Positions 35,016-42,985 of a DNA stretch of 64,000 nt are shown one piece after another. Source of the stretch: Synechococcus sp. PROS-U-1 (GTDB taxonomy: Bacteria; Cyanobacteriota; Cyanobacteriia; PCC-6307; Cyanobiaceae); assembly GCF_014279755.1 (NCBI RefSeq), contig NZ_CP047951.1, positions 2,108,001 to 2,172,000 of the forward strand, in the 5' to 3' direction. The translations under genes and the position numbers were made by a program. How positions within the stretch are numbered: position 1 is the stretch's first letter; every line of letters starts with the position of its first letter. The notes beneath the pieces were generated by a model. It had not been told where the DNA came from, did not search any database, and saw only the letters and a list, made by a program, of their open reading frames with translations.

Positions 35016-35064
35016 CCTGCCCCTGGCGGCACTCGTAGACTGAGCCCCAAGCGGGAGCAGAGTT

Positions 35065-35991
35065 TTGGTTAACGCCAGTCTCAACTGGGCCAGCATCGTC
35101 GGCATTGTGCTGGCCGTCGGCGGTGCTCTGCTCTATTTCATGCGGTCGTTCAAACCCGCGCTGGCCCGGGATTACGACGTGTTCTTTGCAGCCATTGGGC
35201 TGCTTTGTGGCGGCATCCTTTTTTTCCAGGGATGGCGCCTCGACCCGATTCTTCAATTCGGCCAGTTCCTGCTGGCGGGCACAACGGTGTTCTTCGCCTA
35301 CGAAAGCGTGCGCTTGCGAGGCGTCGCGACGGAGCAAGCCCGGCGATCCGCTTATTTCGATGACGAACCCGCCCCGGCCCGCGGCGGCGGTTCCGGCGGA
35401 CTGCGCGGCGGCTGGGATGACGGTTACGACCGTTTAGATGAACCTCAACCGCTGCGGCGACGCTTCTCAGCCCGCGATGACGCCCGCGACGACGACACCG
35501 AAGAGCGGCCTGAGGAAGACTTTTACCGACCGCGCCGCACCAGCCGCGCCGCCATCCCCGAGGAAGCGGCCAGCCGCCGCTCCTCGGGCCCGGACCAGGC
35601 CGGTTCTGGCTGGGACGAAGGAGATGAGCGCTCCCGCCGCATGGCCCGCTTCCGAGCCGGCGAAGCCCGTGAAGAGCGGCGTCCCGATTTTGGATCCAGA
35701 CGAACGGAACGGAACGACCAACGCCGCGGCAGCCGCCCCATGGGCCGCTCTGACCGCCCTGCGGGCGAACCCGCCCCGTCCGGTGCCGAAGATGCCGCCT
35801 TCAGCCCCAGCCGCAGCGCATCACTGAACCGAGGGCGCCCCGGCACCAACCCGGTTGCAACGACAGAATCCAGGCTTTCCGGTGAACCGCCGCTGGCCTC
35901 GAACCGCCCCACGAGTAGCCGTCAACCCCCCCGCAGCTCCAGGCCATCCTCGAGCAGCCCTCGGGACAACAGCTCCCGCTTTGACGACTGA
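35065..35991 (+). CDS. ycf66: Ycf66 family protein
   Basis: The N-terminal ~100 residues carry three hydrophobic helices in the Ycf66 pattern (NWASIVGIVLAVGGALLYFM, YDVFFAAIGLLCGGILFFQG, GQFLLAGTTVFFAYESVRLR). The remaining 200 residues are an Arg/Asp/Ser/Pro-rich disordered tail of low complexity. Function is unknown; the family is kept in cyanobacteria and some plastids. The TTG start gives VNASLNWASIVG. Confidence 0.88.
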   Translation: MVNASLNWASIVGIVLAVGGALLYFMRSFKPALARDYDVFFAAIGLLCGGILFFQGWRLDPILQFGQFLLAGTTVFFAYESVRLRGVATEQARRSAYFDDEPAPARGGGSGGLRGGWDDGYDRLDEPQPLRRRFSARDDARDDDTEERPEEDFYRPRRTSRAAIPEEAASRRSSGPDQAGSGWDEGDERSRRMARFRAGEAREERRPDFGSRRTERNDQRRGSRPMGRSDRPAGEPAPSGAEDAAFSPSRSASLNRGRPGTNPVATTESRLSGEPPLASNRPTSSRQPPRSSRPSSSSPRDNSSRFDD

Positions 35992-35996
35992 GTCAC

Positions 35997-36530
35997 TTGC
36001 GTCGCCCGCTGCTCATCCTGCTGGCCAGCCTGGCGCTGGCCGGCTGCAACGGTCGCAGTGAACGGGCCGGAGGCGCCCTCCTGTTCGGCAGCAGCCAGCA
36101 GGCACCAGCCCTGAGTGGAAGTGGTGAATGGCTGGCGGTCGTCAGCGATCGCCGCGGACGTCCCACGGTGCAGCTTCGCCGCCTCAGCGACGGAGCCGTT
36201 GTGACTGTTCCGCAGCTGAGCCGTCACCAGCCCCACAGTTCCCCCTCCCTGAGCTGGAACGGTCGCTACCTGGCCGTGATCACCCAGCGCGGTCGCCGCA
36301 GACTCGCGGTCATAACCGACCGACTGAATGGACGGATGCACCCCCTGCCACTGCCTGGGGGACGGGAGCCGGTGCTGCTCAGCCTGGCGCCAGATGCACA
36401 GCAAATCGCCCTTCAGGTGACAGATCAGGGCCGGTGGCGCGTGGAGCTGTTGGATCTGAGTGATCTTCTCGAGCCGGACCGGCCACCGGGGCAAAGCCTC
36501 TCCACGCCAGCGCTGTCTTCAGAACCATGA
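35997..36530 (+). CDS. TolB-like beta-propeller lipoprotein (first of pair)
   Basis: The N-terminus RRPLLILLASLALAGCNGRS is a lipoprotein signal with lipobox LAGC. The mature part has WD/TolB-like strand repeats (SGSGEWLAVVSDRRGRPTVQ, SWNGRYLAVITQRGRRRLAV, APDAQQIALQVTDQGRWRVE). It is only 177 aa, so it forms a partial propeller. The start is TTG, 5 bases after ycf66. The next gene overlaps by 4 bases and encodes a similar protein, so the two may form a complex (inference). Confidence 0.72.
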   Translation: MRRPLLILLASLALAGCNGRSERAGGALLFGSSQQAPALSGSGEWLAVVSDRRGRPTVQLRRLSDGAVVTVPQLSRHQPHSSPSLSWNGRYLAVITQRGRRRLAVITDRLNGRMHPLPLPGGREPVLLSLAPDAQQIALQVTDQGRWRVELLDLSDLLEPDRPPGQSLSTPALSSEP

Positions 36531-37003
36531 TCCGCATCGCTCTGATCTGCAGCCTGGTGCTGGTGACGGGCTGCAGCAGTCCAAGACCGACACCCCGACC
36601 CGACCTCAACGGCATGCTGCGCCAGTCGATGAACAGCCGACGGGACCCATCGCTGGGGGGACGCTGGTTGGCCAGCCTGGGGCAACGCAATGGGCGAGAA
36701 CGGGTCGAGCTGATTGACTTACGGGATCGCAGCCCCGTCCCGCTGCCGGGGCTCAACCGTGCCGACGCCCAGCCGATCAGCGTCAGCGTCAGTGCCGATG
36801 GGCAGCGCTTGGCCGTCGTCCAGCAACGGGAAGACCGCACGGAGCTGGTGCTCTATCGCCGCAACGTGGGGGCAACACAACGGCTGCCTCTGGATCCACC
36901 GGGCGTGCCCCGCAGCGTCAGTCTTGACGGTTCAGGCCGGCGTCTGGCGGTGCAGGTGAGCCGAAACGGACGCTGGGATGTGGATCTGATTCGTCTGCCC
37001 TGA
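36527..37003 (+). CDS. TolB-like lipoprotein (second of pair)
   Basis: The signal peptide IRIALICSLVLVTGCSSPRP has lipobox VTGC. The repeats LGGRWLASLGQRNGRERVEL, SVSADGQRLAVVQQREDRTE and LDGSGRRLAVQVSRNGRWDV match the strand pattern of the previous protein. This 158-residue protein is likely a tandem paralogue. Its ATG overlaps the upstream stop (ATGA). It converges on the hli gene, ending next to its stop. Confidence 0.72.
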   Translation: MIRIALICSLVLVTGCSSPRPTPRPDLNGMLRQSMNSRRDPSLGGRWLASLGQRNGRERVELIDLRDRSPVPLPGLNRADAQPISVSVSADGQRLAVVQQREDRTELVLYRRNVGATQRLPLDPPGVPRSVSLDGSGRRLAVQVSRNGRWDVDLIRLP

Positions 37004-37204
37004 TCAGGGCAGCAGCCCCGCCCAATGCAGAAAGGTGTCGCCGCTGAGGGCCTCGATCAAGAGCACAGCAACAAATCCAACCATGGCGAAACGGCCATTC
37101 ACCCGCTCCGCATAGCCACTCCAACCGAAAGCGGGCACGTCATTGGTGGTGGCGGACGTCTCCGGAACAGACGTGGGATCAGGCGTCTCGCTTGTGGAGG
37201 TCAT
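37004..37204 (-). CDS. hli: High-light-inducible protein (Hlip)
   Basis: This 66-residue single-helix member of the chlorophyll a/b-binding family has the core motif YAERVNGRFAMVGFVAVLLI (ExxNGRxAMxGF). That motif binds chlorophyll and carotenoid and protects photosystems and pigment synthesis from excess light. The N-terminal ~28 residues are a Ser/Thr/Pro-rich extension. It lies 9 bases after the ABC transporter gene on the same strand. Confidence 0.94.
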   Translation of the reverse strand: MTSTSETPDPTSVPETSATTNDVPAFGWSGYAERVNGRFAMVGFVAVLLIEALSGDTFLHWAGLLP

Positions 37205-37213
37205 CCGGCCGGT

Positions 37214-39190
37214 TCAGGAACGTTCGAAGTCATAGCTGGTCGCCGGGATCAGCCGCCAGTCGCGATCTCCACTCAACTCGAGAACGGTGTCATGGAACTC
37301 CTTCAAGGTCGGCCGGTGACCAACGCTGATGAAAGCCACCTCGCGTTCGCGCAGCAGCGCATAAAGACGGGATTCAGTGTCGACATCCAAGGCACTGGTG
37401 GCTTCATCAAGCACCACGACCTTGGGGGAATTCAGCAGCAACCTGGCAAATGCCAGCCGCTGCTGTTCTCCCAAAGAGAGCAACCGCGGCCAGTCCTGCT
37501 TGATGTCGAGATCGGGATAACGCTGCATCAATTTGCCCAGCATCACCTGATCCAAGACGGCCCGCAGCTGTTCATCGCTGAAACGGGCCTGATCCAATGG
37601 GTAACAGAGCTGTTCGCGGAGCGATCCCAGAGCCATATAAGGCTTCTGCGGAATGAACAGAAGGTCCCCCTGCCCTGGGGAATACACAGTGCCTGTGGGT
37701 GACCCCCATAACCCACTCACAACCCGCAGCAATGAGGTCTTGCCACAGCCAGAGGGCCCGACCACAAGCAAGCCTTCAGAGGTGTCGAGCGAAAAGCTGA
37801 GATCGCGCACCAGCACGTTGTCGGTCCGCGGTGTTTTGACCGTGACCCCTTGAAGCGCCAAACGGTCGGACGGCACAATCCGCGGAGCGAAATCACTCCA
37901 CTCCTCACGATCCAGGTTCGAGATATTCGACTGGAAACCTTCCAGCCGGTTAATTGATGCCGAGAATCGGGCCAGCGCTTCGATGTTGTAGATGATGAAG
38001 AACAGTGATCCCTCAACCAGGTTGTAAGCAACATTCGCCTGAGCGAAGCCGCCGTAATCCATCTCACCCGCCAAAATCGGCGTAGCAAGAATCAGATAAG
38101 GGATGAAATTACTGGCGTAGATGCTGGAACGCTGCAACACACGCAGCAACACCTCCCAGACGATCAGAAGATTAAAGTTCTCAACAACAGTGGCCAAGCG
38201 ACGCGTCACCTCCTTGGCTTCCTGCTGTTCACCTGCATAGAAAGCAATCGATTCGGCGTTATCCCTTACCCGAACAAGGCCGTAGCGGTAATCCGCTTCG
38301 AAACGCAACTGAAAATTGTTCAGACGCACCAGCTTGCGACCGGCAACAATCATCAAGACCGAAATAGCAGCGGCATAGGCCAACAGAGCGAAGGTCAAAC
38401 CCTCACTCACCGAATAAAGGATGAGGATATTGAGAGAAAAGGTGAGAATTGAATCGAAGATATTGAGCGCGAAGCCAAGGGCTTGAGCCGTGAAATCACG
38501 AACATCCTCTGAAATGCGCTGATCAGGGTTATCAACGTTGGTCGCCGCCTCATCGTTGGGGTTGAGGACGTAATACGCCCGATCCCGGAGGTAGTCGTCC
38601 ACCAAACTCAGCGACAACCATTCCCGCCAGAACAGACCCAGCTTCTGGGTGAAATAAAACTGCAGACTGCGAATCGGCAGGGCAACCGCAAAACAGGCGC
38701 CATACACCCAGAGATTGCGGTAGGACGCATCCCCGTCCTTGGAGATCAACGCATTGGTGAGATCCCTAGCGATGAATGTGATGCCGGCATTGATGCCGTT
38801 CACACTCAACAGCATCAGGATGATCAAACCGAGAAACAGCCAAGGCAGCCAGCGGCGGTGCCGCAGCTGGCCCCGCACGGAGGCGAACACCACAGCCCCC
38901 AGCACGAACAGGGCACTGATGCCCGTCCCCCATCCACGGGACCAGAGCATGGCCAGGGAGGACTGGACGCCACCGAGGTACTGACCGGTCAACTGCGGCA
39001 GCAGCCAGGACAGCCCATTCATCAGTCCGGTGACCAGGAACAGCACGATCCCGGCCACACAGAACAGCAGGCTCACCAGAAGTCCGATGAACTGCCAACC
39101 GTTGTCTTCGGTGTATGGAAAGAAGTAGGGCTGCGAAAGTCGACGCAGCTTGGCGGCCTGATCCCGCAGGTTCTGAAGCTGGTGGGTCAT
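37214..39190 (-). CDS. SbmA/BacA-like ABC transporter, fused permease and ATPase
   Basis: This 658-residue protein combines an N-terminal SbmA/BacA-type membrane domain (about 35-400, with six hydrophobic spans; ALPIRSLQFYFTQKLGLFWR, WLSLSLVDDYLRDRAYYVLN, NPDQRISEDVRDF) and a C-terminal ATPase. The ATPase has Walker A VVGPSGCGKTSLLRVVSG, signature LSLGEQQRLAFARLL and Walker B KVVVLDEATSALD. The group resembles ABCD and BacA-type transporters handling peptides, cobalamin or long-chain acyl compounds. The substrate is unknown. Confidence 0.88.
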   Translation of the reverse strand: MTHQLQNLRDQAAKLRRLSQPYFFPYTEDNGWQFIGLLVSLLFCVAGIVLFLVTGLMNGLSWLLPQLTGQYLGGVQSSLAMLWSRGWGTGISALFVLGAVVFASVRGQLRHRRWLPWLFLGLIILMLLSVNGINAGITFIARDLTNALISKDGDASYRNLWVYGACFAVALPIRSLQFYFTQKLGLFWREWLSLSLVDDYLRDRAYYVLNPNDEAATNVDNPDQRISEDVRDFTAQALGFALNIFDSILTFSLNILILYSVSEGLTFALLAYAAAISVLMIVAGRKLVRLNNFQLRFEADYRYGLVRVRDNAESIAFYAGEQQEAKEVTRRLATVVENFNLLIVWEVLLRVLQRSSIYASNFIPYLILATPILAGEMDYGGFAQANVAYNLVEGSLFFIIYNIEALARFSASINRLEGFQSNISNLDREEWSDFAPRIVPSDRLALQGVTVKTPRTDNVLVRDLSFSLDTSEGLLVVGPSGCGKTSLLRVVSGLWGSPTGTVYSPGQGDLLFIPQKPYMALGSLREQLCYPLDQARFSDEQLRAVLDQVMLGKLMQRYPDLDIKQDWPRLLSLGEQQRLAFARLLLNSPKVVVLDEATSALDVDTESRLYALLREREVAFISVGHRPTLKEFHDTVLELSGDRDWRLIPATSYDFERS

Positions 39191-39245
39191 GCCACTGCTG
39201 AACTGTGCTCAGTCTGGCGGCCATTGCGCTGCTTCGCCGTCAGCA

Positions 39246-39587
39246 TCAGCCGGGGGGCCAGGCCAGAGAACGCCCACCGATCACATGCACATGAAGGTGA
39301 AACACCGTCTGGCCAGCACCGGCACCGCTGTTGATCACCGTGCGGAAGTCGTCCAGCCCCTCCTGTTTGGCGACCCGAGCAGCGACCAGCAGCAGATGGC
39401 CCAGCAGGGGAGCATCCTCTGCAGCACCGGAGCGCAGGCTCTCGATCGGCTTGCGGGGAATCACCAGCACATGAACCGGTGCCTGGGGGGCGACATCCCG
39501 AAAGGCCAGGCACTGCTCATCGCTATAGACCTCATCGCACGGGATCTCGCCGCGAAGGATCTTCCCGAAGATCGTGTCGTCTGCCAT
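39246..39587 (-). CDS. HIT family (HinT-like) nucleotide-binding protein
   Basis: This 113-residue protein contains the histidine triad VFHLHVHVIGG (HxHxH) and the HinT-like N-terminus ADDTIFGKILRGEIPCDEVY. Such proteins hydrolyse purine phosphoramidates. ATG 39587 fits the family; the frame stays open to 39656. It is divergent from the comM-like gene. Confidence 0.93.
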   Translation of the reverse strand: MADDTIFGKILRGEIPCDEVYSDEQCLAFRDVAPQAPVHVLVIPRKPIESLRSGAAEDAPLLGHLLLVAARVAKQEGLDDFRTVINSGAGAGQTVFHLHVHVIGGRSLAWPPG

Positions 39588-39662
39588 GGGCCTTGAGAAC
39601 GAAGGAACAGCCATACCGGTGTGACAGCAAGGGCATGAATCTCCTGCGTCACCCACTTCAGA

Positions 39663-41210
39663 ATGCTGGCACGTTGTCTCAGTCCATCCCTACAAGGTCT
39701 GGAGGCCAGGCCTGTGGTGGTGGAAGTGGATCTCGCCCCAGGCCTGCCGGGCGTCCAGCTGGTGGGTCTGCCAGACAAGGCCATTCAGGAGTCGCGGGAG
39801 CGCGTCCGCTCCGCCCTACGCAACAGCGGCTTCCGCGGCCCCCTGGTTCGCGTGGTGATCAACCTTGCTCCGGCCGATCTACGCAAGGAAGGCCCCTCCT
39901 TTGATCTCCCGATTGCCTTGGCGCTGTTGGTTGCCAGCGGGCAGCTCGCCCGCCCTCAGCTGGAAGGCCTCTGGTGTGCTGGCGAACTGGGGCTCGACGG
40001 CAGCCTCAGGCCCTGTCGCGGGGTGATCGCCCTCGCCGACCAGGCCCATCAGCAGCAGGCCCGAGCCCTGGTGATCCCTCCCGCCAATGCCAGCGAAGCC
40101 AGCTTGATTGAGGGGCTGCCAATCCACACCGCGCCCAACCTGCGGGAGCTGGTTCGGCAACTCAAAGGAGAGCAACCCTGGCCCGTCATCGGTTGCAGCG
40201 GCTCCCGAGCATCAGGCCGCATCAACAGCCCGGAGCCCTTGCCATCCATTGAGACAAGCCTGGCTTCACGGGGCTTGGCCCTTTCCGCTGCAGGCGGCCA
40301 CCATCTCCTGCTGGTGGGTCCCCCCGGCTGCGGCAAGACCCGCCTGGCCCATCACTTGCCACACCTGCTGCCGCCCCTGAGCCGGAAGGAAGCGCTCACC
40401 ATCACACGCATCCATTCGATCGCCGGACATCTCCATGGCATCGATCAACTGCAGCAGCAACGCCCCTTTCGATCGCCCCATCACAGTTGCTCCGCAGCCG
40501 CCTTGCTGGGGGGAGGACGCTCGCCCCGTCCAGGCGAACTCAGCCTGGCCCACGGTGGTGTGCTCTTTCTCGATGAGCTAGCGGAATTTCCGCGAACAGT
40601 GCTGGATCAGTTGCGGCAGCCCCTGGAGGAAGGCGCCGTACAGATCAGCCGCTCCCAGCACAGCACTGTCTTCCCCGCCTTGATCACCTTGGTGGGAGCT
40701 ACCAATCCCTGCCCCTGCGGATGGCATGGCGACCGCGACCATGGCTGTCGCTGCAGCATCAGCCAGCGCCAGCGGTACTGGCAGCGGCTCTCAGGCCCGC
40801 TTCTGGATCGGCTCGACCTACAACTGCGGCTCGAACGGCGCTCCGCCAAGGAGATGGCGAACGTGCTGAATCCTCACGGCCCATCGAAAGTCTCCGAGTC
40901 CTGGTGCAGCCCGGCACGGATTCAACGGGCCCGCCAGCGGATGCAGAGCCGCAATCCCGCCGGCTGCCGCAATGGCCGACTGTCGGCAAAAGCGCTGCGG
41001 CAGAGCGGAGCAATCGAGACTGCAGCGCTGGATCTATGGGAACAATTGATCCAACAACGCGGCCTGAGCACCCGCAGCAGTCTTCAGCTGTTGCGGGTGG
41101 CACGGACCATTGCTGATCTGAACGATCAGTCATCTGTTAGCCGCAATGCCGTGGCGGAAGCGAGCTGCTACCGCTGCACCGATCTGCTGAGGGGATCTGA
41201 ACCTCAGTAA
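39663..41210 (+). CDS. comM: YifB/ComM-family Mg-chelatase-like AAA ATPase
   Basis: The 515-residue protein has the N-terminal Lon-protease-like domain (VEVDLAPGLPGVQLVGLPDK then AIQESRERVRSAL), the AAA core with Walker A LLLVGPPGCGKTRLAHHLPH, FRSPHHSCSAAALLGGGRSP, Walker B GVLFLDELAEFPRTVL, sensor ATNPCPCGWHGD and a Mg-chelatase-type C-terminal domain. ComM homologues drive branch migration during natural transformation. A Cys-rich CPCGWHGDRDHGCRCS segment is typical. Its stop overlaps the stop of a small convergent gene. Confidence 0.92.
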   Translation: MLARCLSPSLQGLEARPVVVEVDLAPGLPGVQLVGLPDKAIQESRERVRSALRNSGFRGPLVRVVINLAPADLRKEGPSFDLPIALALLVASGQLARPQLEGLWCAGELGLDGSLRPCRGVIALADQAHQQQARALVIPPANASEASLIEGLPIHTAPNLRELVRQLKGEQPWPVIGCSGSRASGRINSPEPLPSIETSLASRGLALSAAGGHHLLLVGPPGCGKTRLAHHLPHLLPPLSRKEALTITRIHSIAGHLHGIDQLQQQRPFRSPHHSCSAAALLGGGRSPRPGELSLAHGGVLFLDELAEFPRTVLDQLRQPLEEGAVQISRSQHSTVFPALITLVGATNPCPCGWHGDRDHGCRCSISQRQRYWQRLSGPLLDRLDLQLRLERRSAKEMANVLNPHGPSKVSESWCSPARIQRARQRMQSRNPAGCRNGRLSAKALRQSGAIETAALDLWEQLIQQRGLSTRSSLQLLRVARTIADLNDQSSVSRNAVAEASCYRCTDLLRGSEPQ

Positions 41211-41353
41211 TTGCGCGCCCGCTTGTCCGGTGTATCCCGGTAGGGCTGGGTGCCGATCGGCGGGGGCTGGAGATGGCGGTCGTTGAGCGACCCCAACGCA
41301 TGGGTCATCGCTTCACCAAACCAGTTGAACCATTGAACTACCGTCGATTTCAT
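41204..41353 (-). CDS. Small conserved-looking protein (49 aa)
   Basis: This short ORF reads MKSTVVQWFNWFGEAMTHAL and then GSLNDRHLQPPPIGTQPYRD, ending RARNY. A strong AGGAGG site sits 5 bases before the ATG, which supports real translation. It has a Trp/Phe-rich helix and a Pro-rich tail, with no recognised family. Its stop overlaps the 3' end of the comM-like gene on the other strand by a few bases. Confidence 0.65.
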   Translation of the reverse strand: MKSTVVQWFNWFGEAMTHALGSLNDRHLQPPPIGTQPYRDTPDKRARNY

Positions 41354-41434
41354 CACAGCCTCCTGGGTCTTCCTTCAGTGTGAGTTCACTGACAGGTCTC
41401 GACAACAGGTGTTTTGACCGGTTCTGCGCCCAGC

Positions 41435-42070
41435 TCAATACGACGGAGTCGGTGCACTCTCGATCTGTTCAGTCTCCGCCGGTGCACTGCTTGGGCTGGA
41501 ACTGACTGCCGGTGCAGTGACTGACGGTGCACTGTCCCGATAGACGTAGAGATGACCCAGGCTTTTCTTGCCGTAGGCCCGTCGCTTCAAGGTCCAGCCG
41601 GGCTCCAGCTTCAGCTGAACAAAGCCACTGGCGGCCCCACCCGCCCTGGCAACAAGCAGGGTCGGCTGAGAGGGATTGCGGGTCGGTGTGGCCAGCAACT
41701 CGATATCCCTGCCGGTGTTCACCACGCTGAGCCTGTAACGGGTGCCGAGGTCATCACCACCGATGCGCAGGGAATAACCGTTGCCATCGATATAGCGGTT
41801 GCAGACCCCGGTGAAATCGAACTTGGACAGCAGAGGATCGACCATGGCCGGCGACCCAGTGCCGACTGCAAAACACGGGCGTTTCGTGGTCCGCTGCTCA
41901 TAGATGTTCAACTGCGAGCGTTCGCCCTGGCCAATGGGGGCCGACACCAGAACGAAGTTGCTCAACTCCACGGGCACCGCCGTGAACAGCGAGCCCTGAG
42001 CCAGGGCTGCTGGTACCGAGGTCGCCGCAAAAGCAAGGGCAGCAGCGGCCACGGTTCGAAAGCGTGCCAT
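41435..42070 (-). CDS. DUF3747 domain secreted protein
   Basis: The signal peptide ARFRTVAAAALAFAATSVPA ending ALAQ is followed by the cyanobacterial DUF3747 domain: LFTAVPVELSNFVLVSAPIG, LNIYEQRTTKRPCFAVG, VCNRYIDGNGYSLRIGGDDL and WTLKRRAYGKKSLGHLYVYR. The tail is Ser/Pro/Ala-rich. ATG 42070 is chosen; ATG 42079 is also in frame. Function is unknown; it is probably periplasmic or outer-envelope. Confidence 0.85.
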   Translation of the reverse strand: MARFRTVAAAALAFAATSVPAALAQGSLFTAVPVELSNFVLVSAPIGQGERSQLNIYEQRTTKRPCFAVGTGSPAMVDPLLSKFDFTGVCNRYIDGNGYSLRIGGDDLGTRYRLSVVNTGRDIELLATPTRNPSQPTLLVARAGGAASGFVQLKLEPGWTLKRRAYGKKSLGHLYVYRDSAPSVTAPAVSSSPSSAPAETEQIESAPTPSY

Positions 42071-42129
42071 CACGTCCATGGAGGAACTGAGCGGATCGTA
42101 AAAGTGATGCCTGGATCGGTCGCCCCCGA

Positions 42130-42327
42130 TCAGGCCGGTTTGTTTAGGCGAATGGCGACCAGCAGCGTGCCAACAGTTCCGGGGGCAGCCAGGGCCAGGA
42201 TCCAGCTGGTGGTTCTGACCCCAAGGTCGGGATCGCCATATGCCAATTCAAAGACACAACCGGTGCTGGCAATTCCGAGGACACAGGCAAGGGCCAGGAA
42301 AACGCCGGCGAGGGGTTTCATCGGCAT
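42130..42327 (-). CDS. Small two-span membrane protein (65 aa)
   Basis: Two hydrophobic segments, LAGVFLALACVLGIASTGCV and SWILALAAPGTVGTLLVAIR, are joined by ELAYGDPDLGVRTT, and the protein ends LNKPA. No family is recognised. It lies 3 bases after the def stop on the same strand, so it is likely cotranscribed with def. ATG 42321 is an alternative start. Confidence 0.65.
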   Translation of the reverse strand: MPMKPLAGVFLALACVLGIASTGCVFELAYGDPDLGVRTTSWILALAAPGTVGTLLVAIRLNKPA

Positions 42328-42330
42328 GGA

Positions 42331-42936
42331 TCAGGCGACGCTCCGAACGTGCTGGTGCTCGAAGCCCTTCTCTTTGAGCTCCTTCTGCAGACCGGCTTCA
42401 TCGGTGACGCGATCGACGAACAACACACCATTGAGATGGTCCATCTCATGCTGAATGCAGCGGGCCATCAAGCCATCGGCTTTCATCTTGCGGGGCCGAC
42501 CCATCTCATCGCGAAAACTCACTTCAATCGCGGTCGGGCGAACCACATCGAGGTAGACCCCAGGAATGCTGAGACAGCCTTCTTCATAAGTGTCGAGCCC
42601 GGCGCTGGCCGAACTGATTTCCGGGTTGATCAACACCAATGGCGGTGTAGCCGCATTCTCCAGATCAAGATCAATCACGAGCAGCTGCTGGTGAATTCCC
42701 ACCTGGGGAGCCGCCAAGCCGATGCCCTTGGCGGTGTACATGCTGCGCAGCATGTCTCGGGCCAGCTCCCGCACCTGCTCATTCACCTTGCCGATACGAC
42801 GCGCCGACTGGCGCAGCACCTCATCGCCCAGGGTGTGAATCTCCAACGGCGGCGTCTCAAGAGCGGTTTTGGGGACCAGCATCGTGTCCCGCGCCTGGTC
42901 GGCCTGACGGGCCAACTCTGCAAAGCTTCCTGCCAA
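42331..42936 (-). CDS. def: Peptide deformylase
   Basis: This enzyme removes the N-formyl group from nascent proteins. All three metal-site motifs are present: GIGLAAPQVG, EGCLSIPG and CIQHEMDHLNGVLF. The N-terminal DTMLVPKTALETPPLEIHTL is an extension typical of cyanobacterial forms. I chose TTG 42936; ATG 42882 (MLVPK) is the nearest ATG. The open frame to 43191 lies antisense to the S9 peptidase gene and is not coding. It is divergent from that gene. Confidence 0.93.
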   Translation of the reverse strand: MAGSFAELARQADQARDTMLVPKTALETPPLEIHTLGDEVLRQSARRIGKVNEQVRELARDMLRSMYTAKGIGLAAPQVGIHQQLLVIDLDLENAATPPLVLINPEISSASAGLDTYEEGCLSIPGVYLDVVRPTAIEVSFRDEMGRPRKMKADGLMARCIQHEMDHLNGVLFVDRVTDEAGLQKELKEKGFEHQHVRSVA

Positions 42937-42985
42937 GGCCAACGCTGCGTTGATACAGCATGGTAAGCGGCCTGAATCAGCCGCC